Shown piece by piece: positions 1-7,283 of a DNA stretch of 64,000 bases. The notes beneath the pieces were generated by a model. That model made no database searches. It was not told the DNA's origin and saw only the letters and a list, made by a program, of their open reading frames with translations. This DNA is from Archangium violaceum (lineage in GTDB: Bacteria > Myxococcota > Myxococcia > Myxococcales > Myxococcaceae), in NCBI RefSeq assembly GCF_016887565.1, contig NZ_CP069396.1, positions 6,368,001-6,432,000 on the forward strand, in the 5' to 3' direction. How positions within the stretch are numbered: the stretch's first letter is position 1; each line of letters starts with the position of its first letter. A program made the translations under genes and the position numbers.

Positions 1-53
1 ACGCCCAGGACCAGGAGGCCCCAGGCGAGCACTCGATCGACGCGGTGGAGCAT
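1..53 (-). CDS. Start of an unknown membrane or secreted protein (partial)
   Basis: An ATG at 53-51 on the minus strand opens a reading frame that stays open to the window edge, giving 17 codons. The peptide begins MLHRVDRVLAWGLLVLGV, a basic start followed by a hydrophobic stretch, as in a signal peptide or first membrane helix. A GGGGCGAG stretch lies just upstream, and the start is only 13 bases after the stop of the UDP-glucose dehydrogenase gene on the same strand, so the two are probably co-transcribed. Too little is visible to name a family. Confidence 0.45.
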   Translation of the reverse strand, partial: MLHRVDRVLAWGLLVLG

Positions 54-66
54 GGCTCGCCCCAGC

Positions 67-1368
67 CTACGGCCTCCCGATGCCGGTGTACCAGAAGCCG
101 AGTGCGCGCAGCTCCCTGGACTCCCAGATGTTGCGGCCGTCGAGGAGCGTGGGGGTCCGCATGAGGCGCTTGACGCGAGCGAAGTCCGGCTGCCGGTACT
201 CCCGCCACTCGGTGACGAGCGCGAGGGCGTCGGCGCCCTCGGCGGCCTGGTACATGTCCTCGCAGTACGTGATGCGGTCGCCGAGGAGCGCACGCACGTT
301 GTCCATGGCCTCCGGATCATGCGCGCGCACCCGGGCTCCGGCCTCGAGCAGCTCGTGGATCAACACGAGCGCGGGCGACTCGCGGATGTCGTCGGTCTGG
401 GGCTTGAACGCGAGCCCCCATACCGCCACCGTCCGGCCCTCGAGCGCGCCGTCCAGGTGACGGCGGAGCTTCTCGAACAGCAGCCGCTTCTGCCGCTTGT
501 TCACGGACTCGACCGCGCGCACCACCTCGAGCTCGTGTCCCACGCCCCGCCCGATGTGCAGCAGCGCCGAGATGTCCTTGGGGAAGCACGAGCCGCCGAA
601 GCCCGCGCCCGGATACAGGAACCTGGGGCCCACGCGCGGATCGGCGCCCACCGCCTTGCGCACCCGCTCGATGTCCGCGCCCAGCTTCTCGCTGAGCACG
701 GCCAGGTCGTTCATGAACGAGATGCGCGTGGCGAGCATGGCGTTGGCCGCGTACTTGGTCAGCTCGGCCGAGCGCGCGTCCATCGTGTGGATGTCCTCGC
801 TCGTGCGGACGAGCGGGGTGTACAGGCCCCTCAGCACCTCGAGAGCGCGCGCGTTGTTCGAACCGATCACCACGCGATCGGGCTTCATGAAGTCCTCGAT
901 CGCCGCTCCCTCCTTCAAGAACTCCGGATTGGACGCGACGCCGAAGGGCTGCTCCGTGTAGCGGCGGATGATCTCCTCGATGCGATCGGCGGTGCCCACC
1001 GGCACGGTGCTCTTGGTGACCACCACCTTGAAGCCATTCAGGTTCTGGCCGATCGTCTCGGCGACCGCGAACACCGCGGACAGATCCGCGGAGCCGTCCG
1101 CCGCGGGGGGCGTGCCCACGGCGATGATGACGACCTCGGCGGCGCGGATCGCGGAGGCGATGTCGGTCGAGAACGTCAGGCGCCCCGCCTGGGCGTTGGC
1201 GGCCAGGAGGGTGTCGAGCCCGGGCTCGTAGATGGGCACCTCGCCGCGCTTCAGGCGCGCGATCTTGGATGCATCGACGTCCACGCAGGTGACGTCGTTC
1301 CCGATGTTGGCGAACCCCACGCCGGCCACGAGGCCGACGTAACCCGTTCCAATGACAGCAAGATGCAT
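67..1368 (-). CDS. ugd: UDP-glucose 6-dehydrogenase
   Basis: Cytosolic enzyme that oxidises UDP-glucose twice with NAD+ to UDP-glucuronate, a precursor for acidic exopolysaccharide or LPS sugars. The 433-residue protein has the expected length. The NAD-binding GTGYVG motif is at residues 7-12, NPEFLKEG at 147-154, the conserved Lys in ELTKYAANA at 205, and the catalytic Cys261 in GGSCFPKD. The frame is open upstream of 1368, but the Rossmann fold begins immediately at this ATG (MHLAVIGTGYVG), so the longer version is unlikely. It is followed 13 bases later by the start of another minus-strand gene; the MFS gene upstream ends 40 bases before it. Function is secure from motifs; the polysaccharide pathway served is not visible. 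Confidence 0.95.
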   Translation of the reverse strand: MHLAVIGTGYVGLVAGVGFANIGNDVTCVDVDASKIARLKRGEVPIYEPGLDTLLAANAQAGRLTFSTDIASAIRAAEVVIIAVGTPPAADGSADLSAVFAVAETIGQNLNGFKVVVTKSTVPVGTADRIEEIIRRYTEQPFGVASNPEFLKEGAAIEDFMKPDRVVIGSNNARALEVLRGLYTPLVRTSEDIHTMDARSAELTKYAANAMLATRISFMNDLAVLSEKLGADIERVRKAVGADPRVGPRFLYPGAGFGGSCFPKDISALLHIGRGVGHELEVVRAVESVNKRQKRLLFEKLRRHLDGALEGRTVAVWGLAFKPQTDDIRESPALVLIHELLEAGARVRAHDPEAMDNVRALLGDRITYCEDMYQAAEGADALALVTEWREYRQPDFARVKRLMRTPTLLDGRNIWESRELRALGFWYTGIGRP

Positions 1369-1408
1369 GTGACTTCCCATGGTGCTGAGGGTGATGCGAG
1401 AGACGTCT

Positions 1409-3067
1409 CTATTCGCTCGCGACCGGGGTCTCCGGACGGTTCGCCTTGCGCAGAGGGAGCTCTCGGGTGAACAAGGCCAGCAGCAGCGCGCACAGCCCCA
1501 GGGGCAGTGCCCAGTCATAGACGCGCGTCACCGCCTGGACGAACGAGCGGCTCACCGCCGTCTGGCCAGCATGGACGAGCGCACGTTCCTTCTCGTCGGC
1601 GCCCGGCTCACTCTGGAGGGCGTCGTAGGAGCCCTCCTGCACCATCCCGCCCTTCTGGAGGCGAGCCGGGTCGAACCGGTGATCGAACCGCTCGCGCATG
1701 GCCACGGGGACCTCGGCGCGCACGGGCTCGAGCTCGGTCGTGAGCGCATGTGCCAGCGCGCTGGTGAGGATGATACCGAAGACCGCGCTGCCCATGGCCT
1801 GCCCGAGCTGCTGGAAGAACTGCCGCCCCGCCGTGGCGCTGCCCACCTGATCGAGCGGCACGGCGTTCTGGATGGACAGGGTGAGCATCGGCAGCACGGG
1901 GCCCATGCCGCAGCCGAAGACGAACGTGCGCACGCCGATGTCCCAGAGCGTGCTCTCCACCGTGAGCGTGCTCAGCAGGAACAGCCCCAGGCACAGCATC
2001 ACGAGGCCGCCCACGATGACCACCTTGTAGCGCCCGGTGCGGCCCACCCAGCGCGCCGTCACCAGCGACGTCAGCACCACGGCGGCGGTGAGCGGCATCA
2101 TCGCCATTCCCGCCTCCCGCGCCGTGGCGCCAAGCCCGTTGACGGCGAGGACCGACATGAAGAGCAGGGCGGCGAAGAACGCCGCGCCGGTGCACACCGA
2201 TGTCAGGCACACCAGTACGAACACCCGGCTGCGGAACAGCGCGAACGGGATGATCGCATGCGGGGTGCGCCGCTCGACGAGGATGAACAGCACCAGCCCC
2301 ACCAGCGACAGGGCGAGCATCCCGAGCACCTCGGGTGACAGCCAGGCCTCGAGCGGCCGGTTCCCCCGCAGCGTGAGCAGGAAGGGCACCGTCGCGACGA
2401 TCAGCAGGAAGGCCCCGAGCCAGTCCACCTTGCTGGACAGACCGCTGTGCAGGCGCGGCATCTTGCCGACGATGAACGCGACCGCGATGGCGCCGAGCGG
2501 CAGGTTGATGAAGAACACCCAGCGCCAGCCCACCGTGTCCGTGAGCGTGCCGCCCAGGATCGGTCCGATGATGCTGGAGGCGGCGAACACCGTGCCGAAG
2601 ATGCCCTGGTAGCGCGCGCGCTCGGCGGGGACGAACAGGTCCGCCGGGACGGCGAAGGCGGTGGAGGTGATCGCCGCCGCCCCCATCCCCTGGATGCCCC
2701 GGAAGATGACCAGCGCGAGCATGGAGCCCGCCAGGCCGCACAGCACCGAGCCCAGCAGGAAGATGCCGATCCCCGCGAGGATGACCGTCTTGCGGCCGAA
2801 GCTGTCCGACAGCTTGCCGTAGATGGGCACCAGGGTGGTGCTGGCGAGCAGATAGGACGTCGAGGTCCACGCGAAGAGCTCCATTCCCTGGAGCTCGGAG
2901 ACGATGCGCGGCAGGGCCGTGGCGACGATCGTCTGGTCGAGCGCGGCCAGGAACAGGCCCATCATCACGCCAGCGAGGACGAGCGCCTTCGTGCGCGGCG
3001 AGAGCGTGCTCGCGTAATCGATGCGCTCGCCGGGCATCGTCCCGGGGGTGGTAGCGGTCAGATTCAT
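1409..3067 (-). CDS. DHA2-family MFS drug efflux transporter (EmrB/QacA type)
   Basis: Inner-membrane proton-driven exporter of 552 residues, the size of 14-helix DHA2 transporters. The first helix carries LDQTIVATALPRIV, the DHA2 signature; the loop after helix 2 has GKLSDSFGRK (motif A) and residues near 180-190 read WRWVFFINLPLG, also typical of EmrB/QacA proteins. It starts 18 bases after the glycosyltransferase gene, so both form one transcript under the divergent TetR-type gene. A glycosyltransferase next to a drug pump suggests a self-resistance or detoxification pair: one inactivates a compound by glycosylation, the other exports it. The substrate is not visible. Confidence 0.92.
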   Translation of the reverse strand: MNLTATTPGTMPGERIDYASTLSPRTKALVLAGVMMGLFLAALDQTIVATALPRIVSELQGMELFAWTSTSYLLASTTLVPIYGKLSDSFGRKTVILAGIGIFLLGSVLCGLAGSMLALVIFRGIQGMGAAAITSTAFAVPADLFVPAERARYQGIFGTVFAASSIIGPILGGTLTDTVGWRWVFFINLPLGAIAVAFIVGKMPRLHSGLSSKVDWLGAFLLIVATVPFLLTLRGNRPLEAWLSPEVLGMLALSLVGLVLFILVERRTPHAIIPFALFRSRVFVLVCLTSVCTGAAFFAALLFMSVLAVNGLGATAREAGMAMMPLTAAVVLTSLVTARWVGRTGRYKVVIVGGLVMLCLGLFLLSTLTVESTLWDIGVRTFVFGCGMGPVLPMLTLSIQNAVPLDQVGSATAGRQFFQQLGQAMGSAVFGIILTSALAHALTTELEPVRAEVPVAMRERFDHRFDPARLQKGGMVQEGSYDALQSEPGADEKERALVHAGQTAVSRSFVQAVTRVYDWALPLGLCALLLALFTRELPLRKANRPETPVASE

Positions 3068-3085
3068 GGAAGTCCCAGTCGCTCG

Positions 3086-4390
3086 TCAGGCCGCGGAGGC
3101 CCGGGCCGTGGCGTTCGCTCTCCCCTCGTAGGCGAGCTGCTCGAGCGCTCGGGCGGCGACCTGCTCTTCCTTGAGCTGCTTGATCTCCGCGGAGGCGCGC
3201 CGCGCGCGGGCACGGATGCCTTCGTCCGCCAGGAGCGCCTGCAGCTCGGCGCGGATCGTCTCGGGCGTCGCCTTGTCCAGCGGGAGGTGGCGTCCGAGTC
3301 CCGAGCGCTGCACCATGGCCGCGTTCAGATGCTGGTCGCCGAAGAGGGGGATGACCAGCATGGGCAGTCCGTAGGTCAGGGCTCGCCCCACCGCTCCCCA
3401 GCCGCCGTGGGTGATCAGCACTCGCGCCTGGGGGAACACCGTGTCGTGCGGGACGTACCGCTCGATACGGATATGGGCCCCCAGCCCGACGGGGATGTCC
3501 CGGGCACCCGCGGCCGTGGCGAGGACGGGGACGTTCATCGGCGCGACGGCCTCCAGCACCCTCCGGAACAAGCCGTCATCCTTGGGGGTCGTCGTCGTGC
3601 TGATGACCACGGTCCCGGGCTCGATGCGCGGCGCCTCCTCGCGAGCCTTGGCGGGCACGTTGAAGGTCGTCGGCCCGGCGAAGACCTGGTTGTCGCGGAG
3701 CGGGATGTCACCGACGAGTCCCCGATGGGCCATGATGATGTGGAGCCTGGGCGAGACCATCGCCCGGATGAGCTCCGCCGTGCGGCCGGTATAGGGCGGC
3801 AGGCCGAGCCTGGCCCGCGGCTCGCGCAGCGACAGGAACTGGTTGAAGAGCGCATGCGCCGCCGCGGGCACCTTGCCGAAGTGACTCATCGGCGGCTGCA
3901 CGTTGAACATCAGCGGCAGCTCGTCGCGCGTGAGGAGGGTGCCCAGGTTCCCGGCGCTCGCCCAGGGGATGCCGGCGCGCTCCGCGGCCCAGGCCGCCCC
4001 CACCTCGAAGAAGTCGTAGAGCACGCAGTCCACCTGCTCGCGCCGCAGCACGGGCTCGAGCTCACGCGCCAGCTGGACGTTGTTCGCCTGCGTGAAGAAG
4101 CGGATGAGCGAGAGGAAGAGTGGAAACCGCGGCATCCATCGCGGCAGCTCGGCGTTCTGTGCGAGCGCCGTGAGGTCCTGAATATCCAGCTGGTGCTCGT
4201 AGGGAAGGTGTTCCGCGCCGGAGGCCTTCACCTCGGCCGCGGCGGCGGCCTTCGCCTTGACCAGCACCCGGTGGCCCCGGGAGGTGAGCTGCTGTGCCAG
4301 GTCGAGGATGCGCAGGAAGTGTCCCGGCGCGGTCGAGCTCGTCAGCAAGAACGTCGCGGGCTTGCGTGAAGCATCAGGGGGCGTGGTCAT
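3086..4390 (-). CDS. MGT-family (macrolide/UGT-like) glycosyltransferase
   Basis: GT-B fold enzyme of 434 residues that transfers a sugar from a nucleotide donor to a small hydrophobic acceptor. The C-terminal donor-binding signature is clear near residues 326-358: THGGWGAVGRALTYG, then P-L-F-G-D-Q-x-x-N-A. The N-terminal SSTAPGHFLRILDLAQQL segment is the usual first strand and helix of UGT-like enzymes. The ATG at 4390 is chosen because the fold begins soon after; the frame extends to 4438 without supporting sequence. First gene of a two-gene unit with the MFS pump, divergent from the TetR gene at 4578. Specific acceptor unknown; macrolide-inactivating and glycolipid-forming members share these motifs. 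Confidence 0.88.
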   Translation of the reverse strand: MTTPPDASRKPATFLLTSSTAPGHFLRILDLAQQLTSRGHRVLVKAKAAAAAEVKASGAEHLPYEHQLDIQDLTALAQNAELPRWMPRFPLFLSLIRFFTQANNVQLARELEPVLRREQVDCVLYDFFEVGAAWAAERAGIPWASAGNLGTLLTRDELPLMFNVQPPMSHFGKVPAAAHALFNQFLSLREPRARLGLPPYTGRTAELIRAMVSPRLHIIMAHRGLVGDIPLRDNQVFAGPTTFNVPAKAREEAPRIEPGTVVISTTTTPKDDGLFRRVLEAVAPMNVPVLATAAGARDIPVGLGAHIRIERYVPHDTVFPQARVLITHGGWGAVGRALTYGLPMLVIPLFGDQHLNAAMVQRSGLGRHLPLDKATPETIRAELQALLADEGIRARARRASAEIKQLKEEQVAARALEQLAYEGRANATARASAA

Positions 4391-4447
4391 GTTCGTTCTG
4401 CTCTGAAGGTGGGGGGCGGGAGAGGGCACACGGCCCATGCGATGAAC

Positions 4448-4509
4448 CGCAACTCAAAGTTGCGATGCCGTATACCCATGCCGTATCCGCATCGCAACAA
4501 GGAGTTGCG
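4448..4509. promoter_or_regulatory. Paired palindromic operators for the divergent TetR gene
   Basis: Two matching inverted repeats lie in the 187-base divergent gap. Site 1 at 4448-4464 is CGCAACT, three bases, AGTTGCG (perfect). Site 2 at 4493-4509 is CGCAACA, three bases, AGTTGCG (one mismatch). Centres are 45 bases apart. In addition GTTGCGATGC at 4459-4468 and GCATCGCAAC at 4489-4498 form a perfect 10-base inverted repeat, and ATGCCGTAT occurs twice between them (4465-4473, 4478-4486). The position and 7-3-7 geometry fit TetR-family dimer sites controlling both directions. Confidence 0.75.
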
Positions 4510-4577
4510 GTCGCGAATGTTGAGATTGCGCGAAGCGGAAGGGGTGTGCGATGCAGTGGGGAGCGAGCGGGCGATCC

Positions 4578-5183
4578 ATGGGAGCGAAGAGGAAATCCTC
4601 GAAGAAGCGTGTGCTGGTGCGCGGCGAGCCGGTGGTGCGAGGTGTCCTCGAGGCCACGCTCGAGGAGCTCGCCCTGGTCGGCTACGGCGCGCTCCGGATC
4701 GAGGACGTGGCCGCGCGCGCCGGGGTCAACAAGACCACCATCTACCGGCGCTGGCCGATGAAGCAGGAGCTCGTGGATGCGGCCCTCCACTCGGTCACCG
4801 TCGCGCGGATCATCCAGCCGGATACGGGCTCGCTCCGTGGCGATCTGCTCGAGATCGGGCGCCACATGGCCACGCTCATGAGCTCAGCGGAGGGCCAGGC
4901 GCTCAGGCGCATCCTCATCGCCGAGGAGCGCAACCCGGAGTTCATGGCCATCGCCGGGCTGCTCCGTGAATCCATGGACGCCCTGCCGCTTCCCGTCATC
5001 GAGGCAGCCAGGACACGAGGCGAGCTGGCCCCGGGCCTCGAGTCCGTGCTGCCCTTCCAGGTCCTGGCGGCCTCCGTTCAGCATCGGCTCTTCATGGAAC
5101 GCCGGGGCATCGACGAGGGCTATCTCGAGCAGCTGGTCGATCTGATCCTCCTGGGCGCGCTGGCGCCGGACAAGCGGAAGTAG
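4578..5183 (+). CDS. TetR-family transcriptional regulator
   Basis: DNA-binding repressor of 201 residues. The N-terminal helix-turn-helix covers about residues 41-59 (IEDVAARAGVNKTTIYRRW), the canonical TetR pattern; the rest is the helical ligand and dimerisation domain, resembling the TetR_C_11 type. The ATG at 4578 (MGAKRKSSKK) gives a typical short basic N-terminus; an ATG at 4551 is also in frame. It is divergent from the glycosyltransferase/MFS pair, and the gap contains two matching palindromes, so it probably represses that pair and itself and is released by the drug or metabolite they handle. Confidence 0.93.
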   Translation: MGAKRKSSKKRVLVRGEPVVRGVLEATLEELALVGYGALRIEDVAARAGVNKTTIYRRWPMKQELVDAALHSVTVARIIQPDTGSLRGDLLEIGRHMATLMSSAEGQALRRILIAEERNPEFMAIAGLLRESMDALPLPVIEAARTRGELAPGLESVLPFQVLAASVQHRLFMERRGIDEGYLEQLVDLILLGALAPDKRK

Positions 5184-5288
5184 GGCGGGGTGGTCCTACA
5201 CTCCGCATGGCCGTTGGCGTCCCCGTCGTGTCAGACCCGTGGTGCAAATTCCCGTCAGCACTGAACAGCTGGACAGAGGGGGTTGCAC

Positions 5289-6983
5289 ATGAAGACCACG
5301 GGAATCCGTTCGGGCATTCGCTGGATGTCATTGCTCTTGTCGCTCGCGGGAGTCGGCCAGGCCGCCGCCGAGCCCCTGCAGGAGGGCAACGTGCTGATCA
5401 GCACGGGCAACTCCGTCTACGAGTACACCCGGGAGGGCGCATGGGTGCGCACGCTCCCCGTTCCCTATCCCACGGGGACGCGGCCGGCGACGGAGTACGT
5501 CCGGGACATGGTGGTGGATGCCGATGGCAACCTCCAGGTCTACAACGGCACGTTCGATCCGTACCTGAGCCGCTACGACGTGGCCGTGGGGGGTTGGGAT
5601 CACTCGACGTACGCGGGCTGGAGCACGGCCAACAACGTGAGCTACGGCGGTATCGCCCGCCACGGCGACTCCGTCTTCGTCACGGACATGATGACCTATG
5701 GCACCGGCGACGAGCCGAAGGGCCTGGTGCGCTTCAATCTCCTCTCGGGTGGGGCCCAGCGCTTCGCGGACACCGTCGACTTCATCGACGTCACAGTGGG
5801 CCTGGACGGGCTGGTGTATGGCCTCGCGTATGACGAGTACCGCATCTACGTCTACGATCCGAACACCCTGGCGCAGGTGCGCACGCTCTCGCTGCCCTTC
5901 GGCCTGTCCATCCGGGGCATCGCCGTCAGCAAGACGGGGGAGATCTACGGCGCCTCGTGGAATGACTCCATCTACCGCTTCAGCTCCACCGGAGCGCAGC
6001 TCGGGGTCGTCCCCACTGGGGCCTATGACCTGACCGACATCGATCTCTCGGAGGATGGAACGCTGGTCGCGGGCTCACGCTTCGGGAAGATCATCTTCAC
6101 GGACCTGACGCTGAGCGGTGTTCGCTCCTTCTCCGTGGGCGGCTCGGAGGCGTTCGTCACGTTCGTTCCACCCGGGGGTCCCTCCCTGGGCACCGACAAC
6201 CTGCTGGTCTCCTCGGCGAACTCCCTCACCGAGTACACCTCGAGCGGGAGCCTCGTTCGCAGCGTTCCCATTTCCTCGAATGATCGGGCGAGGGATCTCA
6301 TCGTCAGCGCCAAGGATCGCGTCGAGATCTACAACGGCACGTTCGATCCGTACCTGAGCCGCTACGACGTGGGCGCGGAGAGCTGGGTCCATTGGACGTA
6401 CGCGGGCTGGAGCACGGCCAACAACGTGAGCTACGGCGGCATCGCCAGTCACGGCGACTCCGTCTTCGTCACGGACATGATGACCTATGGCACCGGCGAC
6501 GAGCCGAAGGGCCTGGTGCGCTTCAACCTCCTCACGGGTGGGGCCCAGCGCTTCGCGGACACCGTCGACTTCATCGACGTCACCGTGGGCCTGGACGGGC
6601 TGGTGTATGGCCTCGCGTACGACGAGTACCGCATCTATGTCTATGACCCGGTCACCCTGGCGCAGGTGCGCACCATCTCGCTGCCCTTCAACCTGTCCAT
6701 CCGGGGCATCGCCGTCAGCAAGACGGGGGAGATCTACGGCGCCTCGTGGAATGACTCCATCTACCGCTTCAGCTCCACCGGAGTGCAGCTCGCGGTCGTC
6801 CCCACCGGGGTCTACGACCTGATCGACATCGACATCTCGCCCTCCAATGCCCAGGTGGCGGTGGGCTCGCGCTTCGGGACGGTCATCCTCACGGACCTGT
6901 CGCTGGGCAACCTCCGGTCCTTCTCGGCGGGAAGCTCGGAGGCGTTCGTCTCCTTCACCGTCCCGGCCTTCCCCTCGTACTGA
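5289..6983 (+). CDS. Secreted beta-propeller-like protein with two near-identical halves
   Basis: Protein of 564 residues with a Sec signal peptide (MKTTGIRSGIRWMSLLLSLA, cleavage probably after GQAAA). The mature part is two homologous units, about residues 32-304 and 305-564, offset by 263 codons in the conserved block. The segment from 5541 to about 6000 is nearly identical in DNA to 6330-6789. Both halves repeat motifs such as YNGTFDPYLSRYDV, VFVTDMMTYGTGDEPKG and GEIYGASWNDSIYRFSSTG. Spaced short beta-rich repeats suggest a WD/NHL-like propeller, but no named family is recognised. ATG at 5289 is preferred over the in-frame TTG at 5283; GAGGGGG lies just upstream. Probably exported to periplasm or cell surface; function unknown. 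Confidence 0.85.
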   Translation: MKTTGIRSGIRWMSLLLSLAGVGQAAAEPLQEGNVLISTGNSVYEYTREGAWVRTLPVPYPTGTRPATEYVRDMVVDADGNLQVYNGTFDPYLSRYDVAVGGWDHSTYAGWSTANNVSYGGIARHGDSVFVTDMMTYGTGDEPKGLVRFNLLSGGAQRFADTVDFIDVTVGLDGLVYGLAYDEYRIYVYDPNTLAQVRTLSLPFGLSIRGIAVSKTGEIYGASWNDSIYRFSSTGAQLGVVPTGAYDLTDIDLSEDGTLVAGSRFGKIIFTDLTLSGVRSFSVGGSEAFVTFVPPGGPSLGTDNLLVSSANSLTEYTSSGSLVRSVPISSNDRARDLIVSAKDRVEIYNGTFDPYLSRYDVGAESWVHWTYAGWSTANNVSYGGIASHGDSVFVTDMMTYGTGDEPKGLVRFNLLTGGAQRFADTVDFIDVTVGLDGLVYGLAYDEYRIYVYDPVTLAQVRTISLPFNLSIRGIAVSKTGEIYGASWNDSIYRFSSTGVQLAVVPTGVYDLIDIDISPSNAQVAVGSRFGTVILTDLSLGNLRSFSAGSSEAFVSFTVPAFPSY

Positions 6984-7162
6984 GGCCAGGACCCCGCCTC
7001 GCGACCCTCGCGCTCCGTCATTCCCTCCACTCCAGGAGTATGAGGGGGCGCCTTTGTTCCGCGAGGCCCGTTGGCTATGATTCGGCGTCACGGAACGAGG
7101 TCACGGCTCCACGCGTGTCCTCGCTCCGTCACCCCCCATGCCGTCTCCCGCCCGCGTCACCC

Positions 7163-7183
7163 GGACCTCGGAAGCCGAGGTCC
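7163..7183 (+). promoter_or_regulatory. Hairpin in the leader of the TonB receptor gene
   Basis: Within the 300-base gap 6984-7283 there is a perfect inverted repeat, GGACCTCGG / CCGAGGTCC, separated by AAG. It sits about 100 bases before the receptor start. No U-tract follows, so it is either a leader hairpin or a DNA operator. I looked for a cobalamin riboswitch because the next gene is a TonB receptor and saw no convincing B12-box. Nothing else in this gap could be assigned. Confidence 0.35.
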
Positions 7184-7283
7184 CATCGTCTCCTGTCGCC
7201 CTGCTGGTGCTCTCCCTCTCGGGACTGGGGCTCTGGTGGGGGCCTCGGCTGACCCGGCGCACCGCTCCTCCCTCTCGCGATTC

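Noticed and set aside
7071-7283. N-terminal extension of the TonB receptor to 7071
   Set aside because: The extra 71 codons lie upstream of a complete signal peptide, which fixes the start at 7284 or 7290.
6984-7283. Cobalamin riboswitch before the TonB receptor
   Set aside because: No B12-box or other conserved elements were found; only one nine-base-pair hairpin.
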